From NCBI GenBank assembly GCA_012031265.1, contig JAAUTY010000046.1, positions 1 through 38,806 on the forward strand: a stretch of DNA of 38,806 nt. The letters are read 5' to 3'. The notes beneath the pieces are model-generated. The model was not told where the DNA came from, searched no databases, and was given only the letters and a program-made list of their open reading frames with translations. The position numbers and the translations under genes are program-made. Below, in pieces: positions 25,910 through 33,470 of the stretch (its first letter is position 1; the number at the start of each line of letters is the position of its first letter). The stretch is from Spirulinaceae cyanobacterium SM2_1_0 (lineage in GTDB: Bacteria > Cyanobacteriota > Cyanobacteriia > Cyanobacteriales > Spirulinaceae).

Positions 25910-27265
25910 ATGACTGCCACTTCCGCCGCTGCTACTGTGAACTGGGCTGATATCACTGCCGAACTGGCCGGGATCGAGGTGATCACCGAAGCGACCCAGT
26001 TAACCAGACTCTCGCTCGACTACTACCATTTCAGCCCGATCCTGCAACCCCAACTGGCAGACAAACGCGCTGATCTGGTCGTGCGGCCGACGACCGAAGC
26101 AGAAGTCTTGCGGGTAGCACAGCTCTGTGTCCACCACCGCCTGCCGCTGACTGTGCGCGGGGCGGGCACAGGTAATTACGGTCAGTGTGTGCCCTTGGCG
26201 GGCGGCATCGTGCTGGATACGACGCGCCTGAACCAGGTGCGCTGGCTGCGTGACGGGGTAGCCTGCGTTGAACCCGGCGTGCGGTTGGCGGCCTGCGATC
26301 GGCAGGCTCAGCCCCAGGGCTGGGAGTGGCGGATGTATCCCTCCACCTATCGCACCGCGACGATTGGCGGTTTCATTGGTGGCGGCAGCGGCGGCATTGG
26401 TTCGATTAACTATGGGCAACTGCGCGATCGCGGCAATCTGCAAGCCGTCCGCGTCGTCACCCTCGAAGACGAGCCGCGCATCGTCGAGTTACGGGGTGAT
26501 GAGGTTCAGAAAGTGAACCACGCCTACGGCACGAATGGCATTATCACCGAGTTAGAAGTCCCCTTGGCTCCCGCGCAGCCTTGGGCTGAAGTCATCGTTG
26601 TTTTTGACAACTTTCTGACTGCCGCTCGCTTCGGTCAGGCACTCAGCGATGCCGATGGCTTGGCCAAGAAGCTGGTGAGCATCCACGCCGACCCGATTCC
26701 CCGCTACTTTACGGCCTTGCAAAATGCCCTCCCGGCGGGCAAAGCGGCTGCCATCTTGTTGATCGGCGAACCGTCCCTGGAGACCTTCCGGGAGCTGGTG
26801 CGGGAATATGACGGCGAAGTGACCTACTGCAAAACAGCTCAGGAGGCACAAAAAGGCACGAGCTTGGTCGAATTCACCTGGAATCACACCACGCTGCACG
26901 CCCGCAGTGCGGATTCGTCCTTGACATATCTGCAAACCTTTTACTTCGACCTCGAGCGCGTGGAGCGCCTGTATCGGCAGTTTGATGGTGCTGAGGTGAC
27001 GATGCATCTGGAGTTCATGCGGGTTGGCGGTCGCGCCATTCCCGCCGGTTTGCAACTGGTGCGCTATTCGACGCCAGAGCGTTTGCAGGCAATCATTCAA
27101 GCGCATGAGGCAGCAGGAGCGGCGATCGCCAATCCCCACACCTACATCCTCGAAGACGGCGGCCGCAAAGTCATCGACCCCGTCCAGCTTGCCTTCAAGC
27201 GTCAGGTCGATCCCTACGGGCTATTGAATCCGGGCAAAATGCGCGCTTGGTGGGAAAGCGCTTAG
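25910..27265 (+). CDS. FAD-linked oxidase (PCMH/FAD_binding_4, GlcD-like)
   Basis: The 451-aa protein has the PCMH FAD-binding fold: LVVRPTTEAEVLRVAQLCV, then PLTVRGAGTGNYGQCVPLAGGIVLDTTRLNQV, followed by EPGVRL, YRTATIGGFIGGGSGGIGSI and GIITELEVPL. The C-terminal half carries the substrate-binding domain and ends YGLLNPGKMRAWWESA, like glycolate oxidase/GlcD relatives. It probably oxidises a hydroxy acid or related alcohol, but the substrate is not visible. No signal or membrane segment. The stop codon (TAG 27263-27265) is supplied by the left end of repeat copy C. The start ATG at 25910 is taken as the first Met before the conserved domain; nothing better is upstream. Confidence 0.93.
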   Translation: MTATSAAATVNWADITAELAGIEVITEATQLTRLSLDYYHFSPILQPQLADKRADLVVRPTTEAEVLRVAQLCVHHRLPLTVRGAGTGNYGQCVPLAGGIVLDTTRLNQVRWLRDGVACVEPGVRLAACDRQAQPQGWEWRMYPSTYRTATIGGFIGGGSGGIGSINYGQLRDRGNLQAVRVVTLEDEPRIVELRGDEVQKVNHAYGTNGIITELEVPLAPAQPWAEVIVVFDNFLTAARFGQALSDADGLAKKLVSIHADPIPRYFTALQNALPAGKAAAILLIGEPSLETFRELVREYDGEVTYCKTAQEAQKGTSLVEFTWNHTTLHARSADSSLTYLQTFYFDLERVERLYRQFDGAEVTMHLEFMRVGGRAIPAGLQLVRYSTPERLQAIIQAHEAAGAAIANPHTYILEDGGRKVIDPVQLAFKRQVDPYGLLNPGKMRAWWESA

Positions 27266-27404
27266 TATCGCTACGCGGAGTTCTGGGTTTTGAGTTCTGG
27301 GTTTTGAGTTTTGAGTTCTGGGTTTTGAGTGCCGACAATACGCGAATCCTGTGGATGCCGAATACAGACAGTCATTACTCGACTTTTGCTTGCGCCGCCT
27401 TGTA
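27262..27404 (+). repeat. Divergent, expanded copy C of the 111-bp repeat
   Basis: The left end (TTAGTATCGCTACGCGGAG) matches the family, and the right end (GCGCCGCCTTGTA) matches it too, but the interior is longer (about 143 bp against 111). The T/G-rich part has expanded into near-tandem 14-base units (GAGTTCTGGGTTTT twice, then variants), and the right half is diverged. The first TAG is the stop codon of the FAD oxidase gene. The right end overlaps the last codons of the convergent AtzF-like gene. Confidence 0.75.
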
Positions 27405-27785
27405 GGTTGCCCAGCCGCCGTAGTGGGAAATGTCCGGTTCATTGTCGCGTTCGATCAGCTCACGCGGGTAGAGGATGGCGATCGCCTCGCCCCCACCCAC
27501 TAGCTTCACTGTTGCCGGATACATATCAGGGGGTTCTGTCGCCAGCAAGTGCTCGTACTGCGCCGCGCTGAGCCGATACAGCTCGCCAGGAATCGCGATG
27601 CCGCCCGTCGCCACCGCATAGATGCCGGGGTGCCAGCCATTTTTTACCGCGTGCAGGCGATAGTGCGGCTGCGTCTGAGCCGCCCCGACAAACTCCGCCT
27701 CAGCAAGATTGGCGTGGTCGGGCTGGCCGCGCAGAGCGGAGCCGCAGATGAAAACCAGGGTAGAATCAGCACCGGGTACAGTCAT
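27375..27785 (-). CDS. Allophanate hydrolase C-terminal-like / gamma-glutamylcyclotransferase-fold protein
   Basis: From the ATG at 27785 the product is 136 residues: TLVFICGSALRGQPDHANLAEAEFVGAAQTQPHYRL, then GGIAIPGELYRLSAAQY, and near the end DISHYGGWATYKAAQAKVE. The layout (CGxxxxGxxxxxxL, Y-rich middle, ITxxGGWxxY end) is that of the AtzF/allophanate hydrolase C-terminal domain, related to gamma-glutamylcyclotransferases. As a stand-alone protein its function is unknown; in full AtzF the domain acts on the urea-carboxylate pathway. The last codons (YKAA) coincide with the right end of repeat copy C, so the C-terminus may have been extended by the repeat. The frame starts with TTG at 27794; the ATG three codons in is preferred. 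Confidence 0.8.
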   Translation of the reverse strand: MTVPGADSTLVFICGSALRGQPDHANLAEAEFVGAAQTQPHYRLHAVKNGWHPGIYAVATGGIAIPGELYRLSAAQYEHLLATEPPDMYPATVKLVGGGEAIAILYPRELIERDNEPDISHYGGWATYKAAQAKVE

Positions 27786-27841
27786 AGGTCGCAATCGTTG
27801 AAAAAACTATCGGGGCAAGGAAAACTGTAGAGTCCGATACA

Positions 27842-27869
27842 TTGACACGTTTGACTCTGCCCTTATATT
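27842..27869 (+). promoter_or_regulatory. Predicted promoter of the polyamine-type ABC transporter operon
   Basis: TTGACA at 27842-27847 and TATATT at 27864-27869 are 16 bases apart, close to consensus, and lie about 50 bases before the ATG of the ATPase gene. Downstream GTTAAC and TTTTTTAACC motifs lie between the -10 and the start and might be regulator targets. Confidence 0.65.
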
Positions 27870-27920
27870 AAGTTCCGGAGTTAACCCTTTTTTAACCAGC
27901 ACGGTTGCCGAAGCTGATTC

Positions 27921-29084
27921 ATGACTTTAGGGACATCTACCCCGCTCTCCGCCACTGGCAATGCCTCGCCAGTTGAGCCAGCGACAGCCTCGCCGGGCAT
28001 TGCCCTGCGTTCCGTGACCAAAATGTACAGCAACGCGATCGCGGTTGAGAATCTCACCCTGGACATTCCCGCCGGTTCCTACTGCTGCTTGCTGGGGCCG
28101 AGCGGTTGCGGCAAGACGACGACGCTGCGAATGTTGGCGGGTCATGAAGCCGTGAGCAGCGGCGAGATTTGGATGGGCGATCGCCGTGTCGATGCCCTGC
28201 CCCCAGCAAAACGTGACACCGCGATGGTGTTCCAAAACTACGCCCTCTTTCCACACAAGTCGGTGCGCGAAAATGTCGGCTTCGGCTTGAAAATGCGCGG
28301 CGTGGCAAAGCGCGAGCGAGCAGCGCGGGTCGCGGAAATGCTGGCATTGGTTGGCTTGGCGGAGTTTGGCGATCGCCGACCGACCCAACTCAGCGGTGGA
28401 CAGCAACAGCGGGTTGCCCTCGCCCGCGCCCTAGCGACACGACCCCAAGTCTTGCTGCTCGACGAGCCCTTGAGTGCCCTCGATGAATCGTTGCGCGTCA
28501 AGACCCGCAGCGAGTTGCGCAAGCTCCAACGGCAATTTGGTCTCACCTTCGTGCAGGTGACCCACGCGCAAGATGAGGCGTTTTCGCTCGCCGATTTCAT
28601 CGTCGTCATGGATCATGGTCGCGTCGATCAGGTCGGAACCGCCGCTGCTGTCTATCATCAGCCCGCCTCGGTCTTTGTCGCTGATTTTGTCGGCGATAAC
28701 AACATCTTTGCCGGTCAGGTGCTGAGCTGTGAGCCGGTGGGCGATCGCGAGCGCGTACAACTCGCAGTCGAAGGCGTTGGTTCGCTAGTGGCGACCGGCG
28801 CAGGCGGCATAGTCGGCCATCAAGCCGCCTGCTGTGTGCGCGCCGACCAGATGCAGCTTGCCGTGGGCGATCGCCCGCCTCACGCTCCCAATCAGCTCTC
28901 GGCCCGCATCACCGCCATCGAATTCACCGGCTACGTGACACGGGTTCTACTCCGTTTGCCCAACAACTCGCAGGAGCTATTGTATAAAGCCCGCACTGAA
29001 GATTGGCTCGCCACTGGCTACCAAGAAGGGCAATTACTAAACCTCAGTTGGTCACCCGATGCCTGTATTTTTCTCCCGCATTAA
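27921..29084 (+). CDS. potA: Spermidine/putrescine-type ABC transporter ATP-binding protein
   Basis: This 387-aa ATPase has a complete ABC cassette: Walker A GPSGCGKTTT (about residues 59-68), Q-loop FQNYALFPH, signature LSGGQQQRVALARAL, Walker B VLLLDEPLSALDE and the switch His in VTHAQDEA. A C-terminal TOBE-like regulatory domain follows (about 270-387). This is the PotA/CysA/MalK class. It powers the permeases encoded at 30719-32386. The substrate class, polyamines or similar small cations, is inferred from the operon pattern (ATPase, binding protein, two permeases with Pot-like order), not proved. About 30 extra residues precede the cassette. It begins an apparent operon; the promoter is about 50 bases upstream. 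Confidence 0.9.
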   Translation: MTLGTSTPLSATGNASPVEPATASPGIALRSVTKMYSNAIAVENLTLDIPAGSYCCLLGPSGCGKTTTLRMLAGHEAVSSGEIWMGDRRVDALPPAKRDTAMVFQNYALFPHKSVRENVGFGLKMRGVAKRERAARVAEMLALVGLAEFGDRRPTQLSGGQQQRVALARALATRPQVLLLDEPLSALDESLRVKTRSELRKLQRQFGLTFVQVTHAQDEAFSLADFIVVMDHGRVDQVGTAAAVYHQPASVFVADFVGDNNIFAGQVLSCEPVGDRERVQLAVEGVGSLVATGAGGIVGHQAACCVRADQMQLAVGDRPPHAPNQLSARITAIEFTGYVTRVLLRLPNNSQELLYKARTEDWLATGYQEGQLLNLSWSPDACIFLPH

Positions 29085-29174
29085 ATCCTTTCCCAGGACT
29101 GTTGGCGACGCCTCCACTCGACCAATATAGACTCTGTAAACAGAAATTTAACCCCACATTCACACCCTAAAACG

Positions 29175-30515
29175 ATGGCTAAATTCACTCGCCGTAATCT
29201 GATTCAAACTGGTCTGGCTGCTGGTGCTGTCCTTGCTGCCAAGGGCTGTGCCAACTCGACTGACCAATCAGAATCGACCGAAGCAACCACCGAAACCACC
29301 ACTGAAGACGGCCCCAAGAGTCCTGAATTCAACGCGAACCACAGCAAAGATGTGACGCTGCGCTTCATCGGCACCGGCGTCTCACAGATCAATGAAATTC
29401 GCGAAAAGGCTGAGGAAGACCTCGGCTTCAAGCTGGAAATGCGCGCCCTCAGCACGGACGACAACAATCAGATTGCGATTACACAGCCCGGACAGTACGA
29501 CATTTTCGACGGAGAATATTTCAGTCTGCCCCTCGTCATCCCTTCGGGGAATCTACGACCCCTTGATGTGAAGCGAATTCGACAGTTCGACAAACTTGTC
29601 CCCATCTTTACCACTGGCAATCTGTATGACGGAGCGCCCGTGAATGAGTCCCAGGGAACGGCACCACGCAAGGTAATGTTCTTGACCGGCGAAGACTCCA
29701 CAGAATTTGCCGACGAACCCACGGATTGGGCAACCCTGATTCCCTTCCAGTACAATGCTGATACCCTCGGTTGGCGTCCGGATCTGGTGGACAAGGAAAT
29801 TAACTCTTGGGCACAGTTATTCGACAGTGACTTTCAGGGTAAAACGGCAATTCTCGATATTCCCTCGATTGGCATCATGGATGCCGCCATGGCGATCGAA
29901 GCGTCCGGCTTGATGACCTTCAGCGACAAGGGCAACATGACCCGCGAGGAATTGGATCAGGTCACTGAAATCCTAATTGAGCAGAAGCGGAATGGTCAGT
30001 TTCGGGCCTTCTGGAAAACCTTTGATGAATCAGTGAATTTGATGGCGTCCAGCGAAGTGATCCTGCAATCGATGTGGTCGCCCGCTGTCACAGCGGTACG
30101 GGCGCGCGGCCTACCTTGCCAATACGGCCCGCTCAAAGAAGGCTATCGCGGCTGGGGCGGCGGCATCGGTCTCTCACGCAATCTGTCTGATATTGAACTG
30201 GATGCTGCTTACGAGTACCTGAACTGGATGCTCGATGGTTGGCTGGGTGCCTTCCTCGGCCGCCAGGGCTACTACAGTGCTGCCCCCGAAAACTCTAAAA
30301 AGTTCATGGAAGACTACGAGTGGGCGTACTGGTACGAAGGGGCAGAAGCGGCTGAAGAAATCCTCGATCCCTTCGGTGAGAAAATTGCTGAGAAAGGCAG
30401 CAAGCGCGATGGCGGTTCTTTTGAAGAGCGCATGGGCAATGTGATTTGCTGGAACTCGGTCATGGATGAGCAGACGTACCTGGTTCAAAAGTGGAATGAG
30501 TTTGTAGCAGCTTAG
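29175..30515 (+). CDS. potD: Periplasmic substrate-binding protein of the ABC importer (PotD-like)
   Basis: The 446-aa protein starts MAKFTRRNLIQTGLAAGAVLAAKGC, a twin-arginine-type export signal (TRRNLIQT) with a nearby Cys that only partly fits a lipobox, so Tat export is more likely than a normal lipoprotein route. After a Thr/Glu-rich linker, the fold is that of a bacterial extracellular solute-binding protein (SBP_bac_8/PotD type): YDIFDGEYFSLPLVIPSG, the hinge region PFQYNADTLGWRPDLV, then SEVILQSMWSPAV and a C-terminal TrpTyr-rich pocket. It should deliver substrate to the two permeases. Polyamine or a related cation is inferred, not shown. It is 90 bases downstream of potA. Confidence 0.9.
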   Translation: MAKFTRRNLIQTGLAAGAVLAAKGCANSTDQSESTEATTETTTEDGPKSPEFNANHSKDVTLRFIGTGVSQINEIREKAEEDLGFKLEMRALSTDDNNQIAITQPGQYDIFDGEYFSLPLVIPSGNLRPLDVKRIRQFDKLVPIFTTGNLYDGAPVNESQGTAPRKVMFLTGEDSTEFADEPTDWATLIPFQYNADTLGWRPDLVDKEINSWAQLFDSDFQGKTAILDIPSIGIMDAAMAIEASGLMTFSDKGNMTREELDQVTEILIEQKRNGQFRAFWKTFDESVNLMASSEVILQSMWSPAVTAVRARGLPCQYGPLKEGYRGWGGGIGLSRNLSDIELDAAYEYLNWMLDGWLGAFLGRQGYYSAAPENSKKFMEDYEWAYWYEGAEAAEEILDPFGEKIAEKGSKRDGGSFEERMGNVICWNSVMDEQTYLVQKWNEFVAA

Positions 30516-30555
30516 TCGCCTGAGCCGTAGTCGGCTTCTCAGTGGCATCCTATCG

Positions 30556-30581
30556 CCCCTCTTCCCAGCTCAGGAGAGGGG
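30556..30581 (+). terminator. Intercistronic hairpin between binding protein and permeases
   Basis: CCCCTC (30556-30561) pairs with GAGGGG (30576-30581), extended by several inner pairs. It is followed by only a short TTT, so it is probably a partial terminator or RNA-stability hairpin. Such elements are common after binding-protein genes, where they keep binding protein in excess over permease. No promoter is obvious in the rest of the 203-bp gap. Confidence 0.5.
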
Positions 30582-30718
30582 TTTGCCGTAAGGGTGTACT
30601 GAACTGTCAGTGGGATAAATTTGGACCCAGGTTCGTGATTAGCGGGGTCAAGCCGATTGAATTTTCGCTCCGGAACCGCTGATTTTTGGCTTAATTAACT
30701 GAGAGGCTTGGGGAGATT

Positions 30719-31570
30719 GTGAAAACGTGGAAACAACTGCAAACCTATCTACTGGTTACACCGCAGACGCTGGTATTTTTGCTCTTTCTACTGTTCCCGC
30801 TCCTGACCATTTTTGTGGTGAGTTTTTGGGAATTCAATGGTTATGCCATGAGTCCGGCGCTGATTCTAGGTAATTACAAAGCCATCTTCACGCCGGTCTA
30901 CTTAGCGACTTATCTCAATACGTTCAAGTTTACTGTCATTGTTTGGGGATTGGCGTTGGCGATCGCCTATCCCGTCGCCTACTTTCTCGCCTTCCACATC
31001 CATGATTTGCGCTGGCAAATCGGTCTATTTGTCCTCTGTACGATTCCCTTCTTCACCTCCAATATCATCCGCATGATCTCGTGGATCCCCTTCTTAGGCC
31101 GCGAAGGCATCCTCAACCAAGTTTTGCTGAATCTTGGGATTGTCCAAGCACCAGTAGATATTTTTCTCTACTCAGATTTCGCTGTTGTTTTGGCGATGCT
31201 GCATCTGTACACGCTATTCATGGTCGTGCCAATTTTCAATAGCCTCGTGCGGATCGATCGGGATTTGATTGCAGCAGCGCTAGATTCAGGCGCTTCAGGT
31301 TTGCAGGTGTTTAAGGAAGTGGTGCTGCCGTTATCGCTGCCGGGAATTGCGATTGGTTCGATCTTTATCGTCACGCTGGTGATGGGCGAATTCACGACCG
31401 TCCGGTTGATGAGTGGGGGGCAAGCCTCCTCGGTTGGCTCAGCGATCCGCAATCAGATTGGCAGCTTGCAATATCCGCAGGCGTCGGCGAATGCTGTCAT
31501 TCTGCTTCTCGTCACCTTAGCAATTGTGGTGGGTATTATGCGGACGTTTGACATTCGTAAGGAGTTGTAG
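30719..31570 (+). CDS. potB: ABC importer permease 1 (PotB-like)
   Basis: This 283-aa integral membrane protein starts at a GTG with GGGGAG just upstream. It has about six helices: residues 12-34 (LLVTPQTLVFLLFLLFPLLTIFVVS), 70-88, 98-118, 145-165, 200-222 and 250-270. The EAA-loop motif is visible as AAALDSGASGLQVFKEVVLPLSLPGI (residues ~185-210), the coupling site for the ATPase. This is the MetI-type permease fold used by Pot-class importers. It follows the binding-protein gene across a hairpin and is translationally near-coupled to the second permease (3-base gap). Confidence 0.92.
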   Translation: MKTWKQLQTYLLVTPQTLVFLLFLLFPLLTIFVVSFWEFNGYAMSPALILGNYKAIFTPVYLATYLNTFKFTVIVWGLALAIAYPVAYFLAFHIHDLRWQIGLFVLCTIPFFTSNIIRMISWIPFLGREGILNQVLLNLGIVQAPVDIFLYSDFAVVLAMLHLYTLFMVVPIFNSLVRIDRDLIAAALDSGASGLQVFKEVVLPLSLPGIAIGSIFIVTLVMGEFTTVRLMSGGQASSVGSAIRNQIGSLQYPQASANAVILLLVTLAIVVGIMRTFDIRKEL

Positions 31571-31573
31571 GCG

Positions 31574-32386
31574 ATGACGAAACCGAAGCGATCGCTCACT
31601 TTCTACATTCTCGCCGCCATTTTCGGTCTGTTTGTCCTGTTCCTCTACGGGCCGATGACGGCGGTGGTTTTGCTGTCTTTGCAGGGGCCAGAAGGATCCC
31701 TAACTTTTCCGATGCGCGGCTTCAGTTTTTACTGGCTTGTCTCAGTATTTGGCGAGCAACGGATTGGTGAGTTTGTGACGCCTTTTTTGCGCTCCTTCGC
31801 GCTCGGGTTACTGGTAATGGCGCTTTCAGTTGCCTTTAGTGTTATGGCTGGGTTGGCTTTCCGGCGGCATTTCACCGGCTCACGATTTATTTTTTACCTC
31901 ACGATTACTAGCCTGATCGTGCCCAGCATTTTGGTTTCCCTAGGGATTGGGATTGCGTTTAATATTCTGGGACTGAATGTGCAGTGGTATAGCTCGGCAC
32001 TCGGCGGTCATCTCACTTGGACACTCCCCTTCGCCTTTCTGATTATGCTGGGCGTCTTCAACCGTTTTAATCCCACCTATGAAGAAGCGGCTCGCGATTT
32101 GGGGGCGAGTGACACACAAAGTTTCTGGCAAATTGTGCTGCCACTGATCGCGCCGAGTTTGATTGGCGTAGCGATGCTGAGTTTCACGCTTTCTTACGAT
32201 GAATTCAACCGCACGGCGCTGATCTCTGGTGAGAACAATACGCTGCCATTGGAAATTTTCGGCATGACGACCAATGTTACGTCGCCTGCCCTCTACGCGG
32301 TGGGTACAGTGACGACAATTGTGTCGTTTGTGGTGATCGCGATCGCCCTCACGGCCTACAACTTCTTTATGCGCCGCCAACCCTAG
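31574..32386 (+). CDS. potC: ABC importer permease 2 (PotC-like)
   Basis: This is the second MetI-type permease, 270 residues, with about six helices starting at residue 10 (FYILAAIFGLFVLFLYGPM), and the EAA loop EEAARDLGASDTQSFWQIVLPLIAPSLIGV near residues 172-201, with the canonical G in DLGAS. It pairs with the preceding permease to form the channel driven by the ATPase at 27921-29084. Its stop lies seven bases from the end of the convergent nucleotidase gene. Substrate class inferred as above. Confidence 0.92.
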   Translation: MTKPKRSLTFYILAAIFGLFVLFLYGPMTAVVLLSLQGPEGSLTFPMRGFSFYWLVSVFGEQRIGEFVTPFLRSFALGLLVMALSVAFSVMAGLAFRRHFTGSRFIFYLTITSLIVPSILVSLGIGIAFNILGLNVQWYSSALGGHLTWTLPFAFLIMLGVFNRFNPTYEEAARDLGASDTQSFWQIVLPLIAPSLIGVAMLSFTLSYDEFNRTALISGENNTLPLEIFGMTTNVTSPALYAVGTVTTIVSFVVIAIALTAYNFFMRRQP

Positions 32387-32393
32387 CGTCGGC

Positions 32394-33359
32394 TCAATTC
32401 TCCCGCAGCGCGGCGAGTACCTGCTCGTGGATCACCCCATTGCTGGCGACGATGCCCTGATTATTCACCAACTTCGCGCCTAGGGAAAAATCGAGTGGCT
32501 GCCCGTGCATATCGGTCACGCGACCGCCCGCTTCCTCGACAACCAACGCGCCAGCAGCATGATCCCAGATCTTTTCGCGGTAGTCTGGCGACTTGGGCGA
32601 AGGCAAGCGCAGGTAGAGTGCGGCTTGACCCGCGGCGACGATGCCATATTTGGCCTGAGAATCGACACGCACCGAATCAGCCGTAATGCCGACGGCTTGT
32701 GCGACCGCATTTTGGCGGCTTTGGTTGCCATGACCTGATTCCACGCTTTCGGCGAAGCGCAGCGTGCTGGGATCGTCAGCACTGGCAACGCGCAAGGGTT
32801 GCGGCTCACCACCGGCCAGCGGCAGCATCACGGTGCCCTCACCCCGCACGGCGACGAAGAGTGCGCCCGGCTCACTCATGCCTGTGAGTTGCAGGGCGGG
32901 ACAGCCGAGAATCCCCAGCTTGAGATCGCCGTTTTCGACGAGGGCGAGGGCGATCGCATACTGATCCTGACGCAAAAAACCTTTCGTTCCATCGATCGGG
33001 TCGAGTGTCCAGTAGCGTGCTGCCACCTCGCCGTTGCCGCGATCGATCCAGGTCGTCACCTGCTCCGGGGTCGCGTCTGGAACCAAGGCGCGCACATAGT
33101 CGGTCACCTGGTTCAACATCGCTCCCTGATCCGCTTGACGGAGCATCGCGGCGTCTTCCTCGCCAACGACCGGATCATCTGGGAAGGCGGCGGCAAGTGC
33201 GCGACAAACTAGCGCTTGCGAGCCATAGTCGGCTACTGTGACGGGGCTTTTATCGCTTTTCTCAATCGCCGCTGGGATGTCAGCGCGCACGTTCTGACAG
33301 AGTTTTGCTGCGGCGATCGCCGCTTCAATGGCGATCGCCTTTTCACGCTCGTAGGCCAT
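32394..33359 (-). CDS. 3'(2'),5'-bisphosphate nucleotidase (HAL2/CysQ class)
   Basis: These 321 residues show the inositol monophosphatase superfamily in its HAL2 form: SDKSPVTVADYGSQALV, VGEEDAAML (metal-binding Glu), the WTLDPIDGTKGFLRQDQYAIALALVENG motif (Asp-x-x-Asp-Gly) and KIWDHAAGALVVEEAGGRVTD (Asp) near the C-terminus. Such enzymes hydrolyse 3'-phosphoadenosine 5'-phosphate to AMP, relieving the PAP by-product of sulfate assimilation; some are Li/Na sensitive and matter in salt stress. No signal or membrane segment. The ATG at 33359 matches the family N-terminus (MAYEREKAIAIEAAIAAAKLCQ). Confidence 0.95.
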   Translation of the reverse strand: MAYEREKAIAIEAAIAAAKLCQNVRADIPAAIEKSDKSPVTVADYGSQALVCRALAAAFPDDPVVGEEDAAMLRQADQGAMLNQVTDYVRALVPDATPEQVTTWIDRGNGEVAARYWTLDPIDGTKGFLRQDQYAIALALVENGDLKLGILGCPALQLTGMSEPGALFVAVRGEGTVMLPLAGGEPQPLRVASADDPSTLRFAESVESGHGNQSRQNAVAQAVGITADSVRVDSQAKYGIVAAGQAALYLRLPSPKSPDYREKIWDHAAGALVVEEAGGRVTDMHGQPLDFSLGAKLVNNQGIVASNGVIHEQVLAALREN

Positions 33360-33470
33360 GATTCAATCCGCAGTTAGCAAGCATTAGTCCTCAGTTTAGT
33401 CTGAATCTTGCCTCGTGACGGGGCAGTGCGAAACTCTGACCGCGAACTTCAACCGCGTCGTCATAAACCG

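Noticed and set aside
25581-25986. Open frames on both strands in the gap between the membrane protein and FAD oxidase
   Set aside because: No ribosome site or family-like sequence, and the frames overlap each other and the neighbouring gene starts.
27275-27330. Tandem GAGTTCTGGGTTTT units as a possible CRISPR or regulatory array
   Set aside because: Units are adjacent with no unique spacers; they belong to the expanded interior of repeat copy C.
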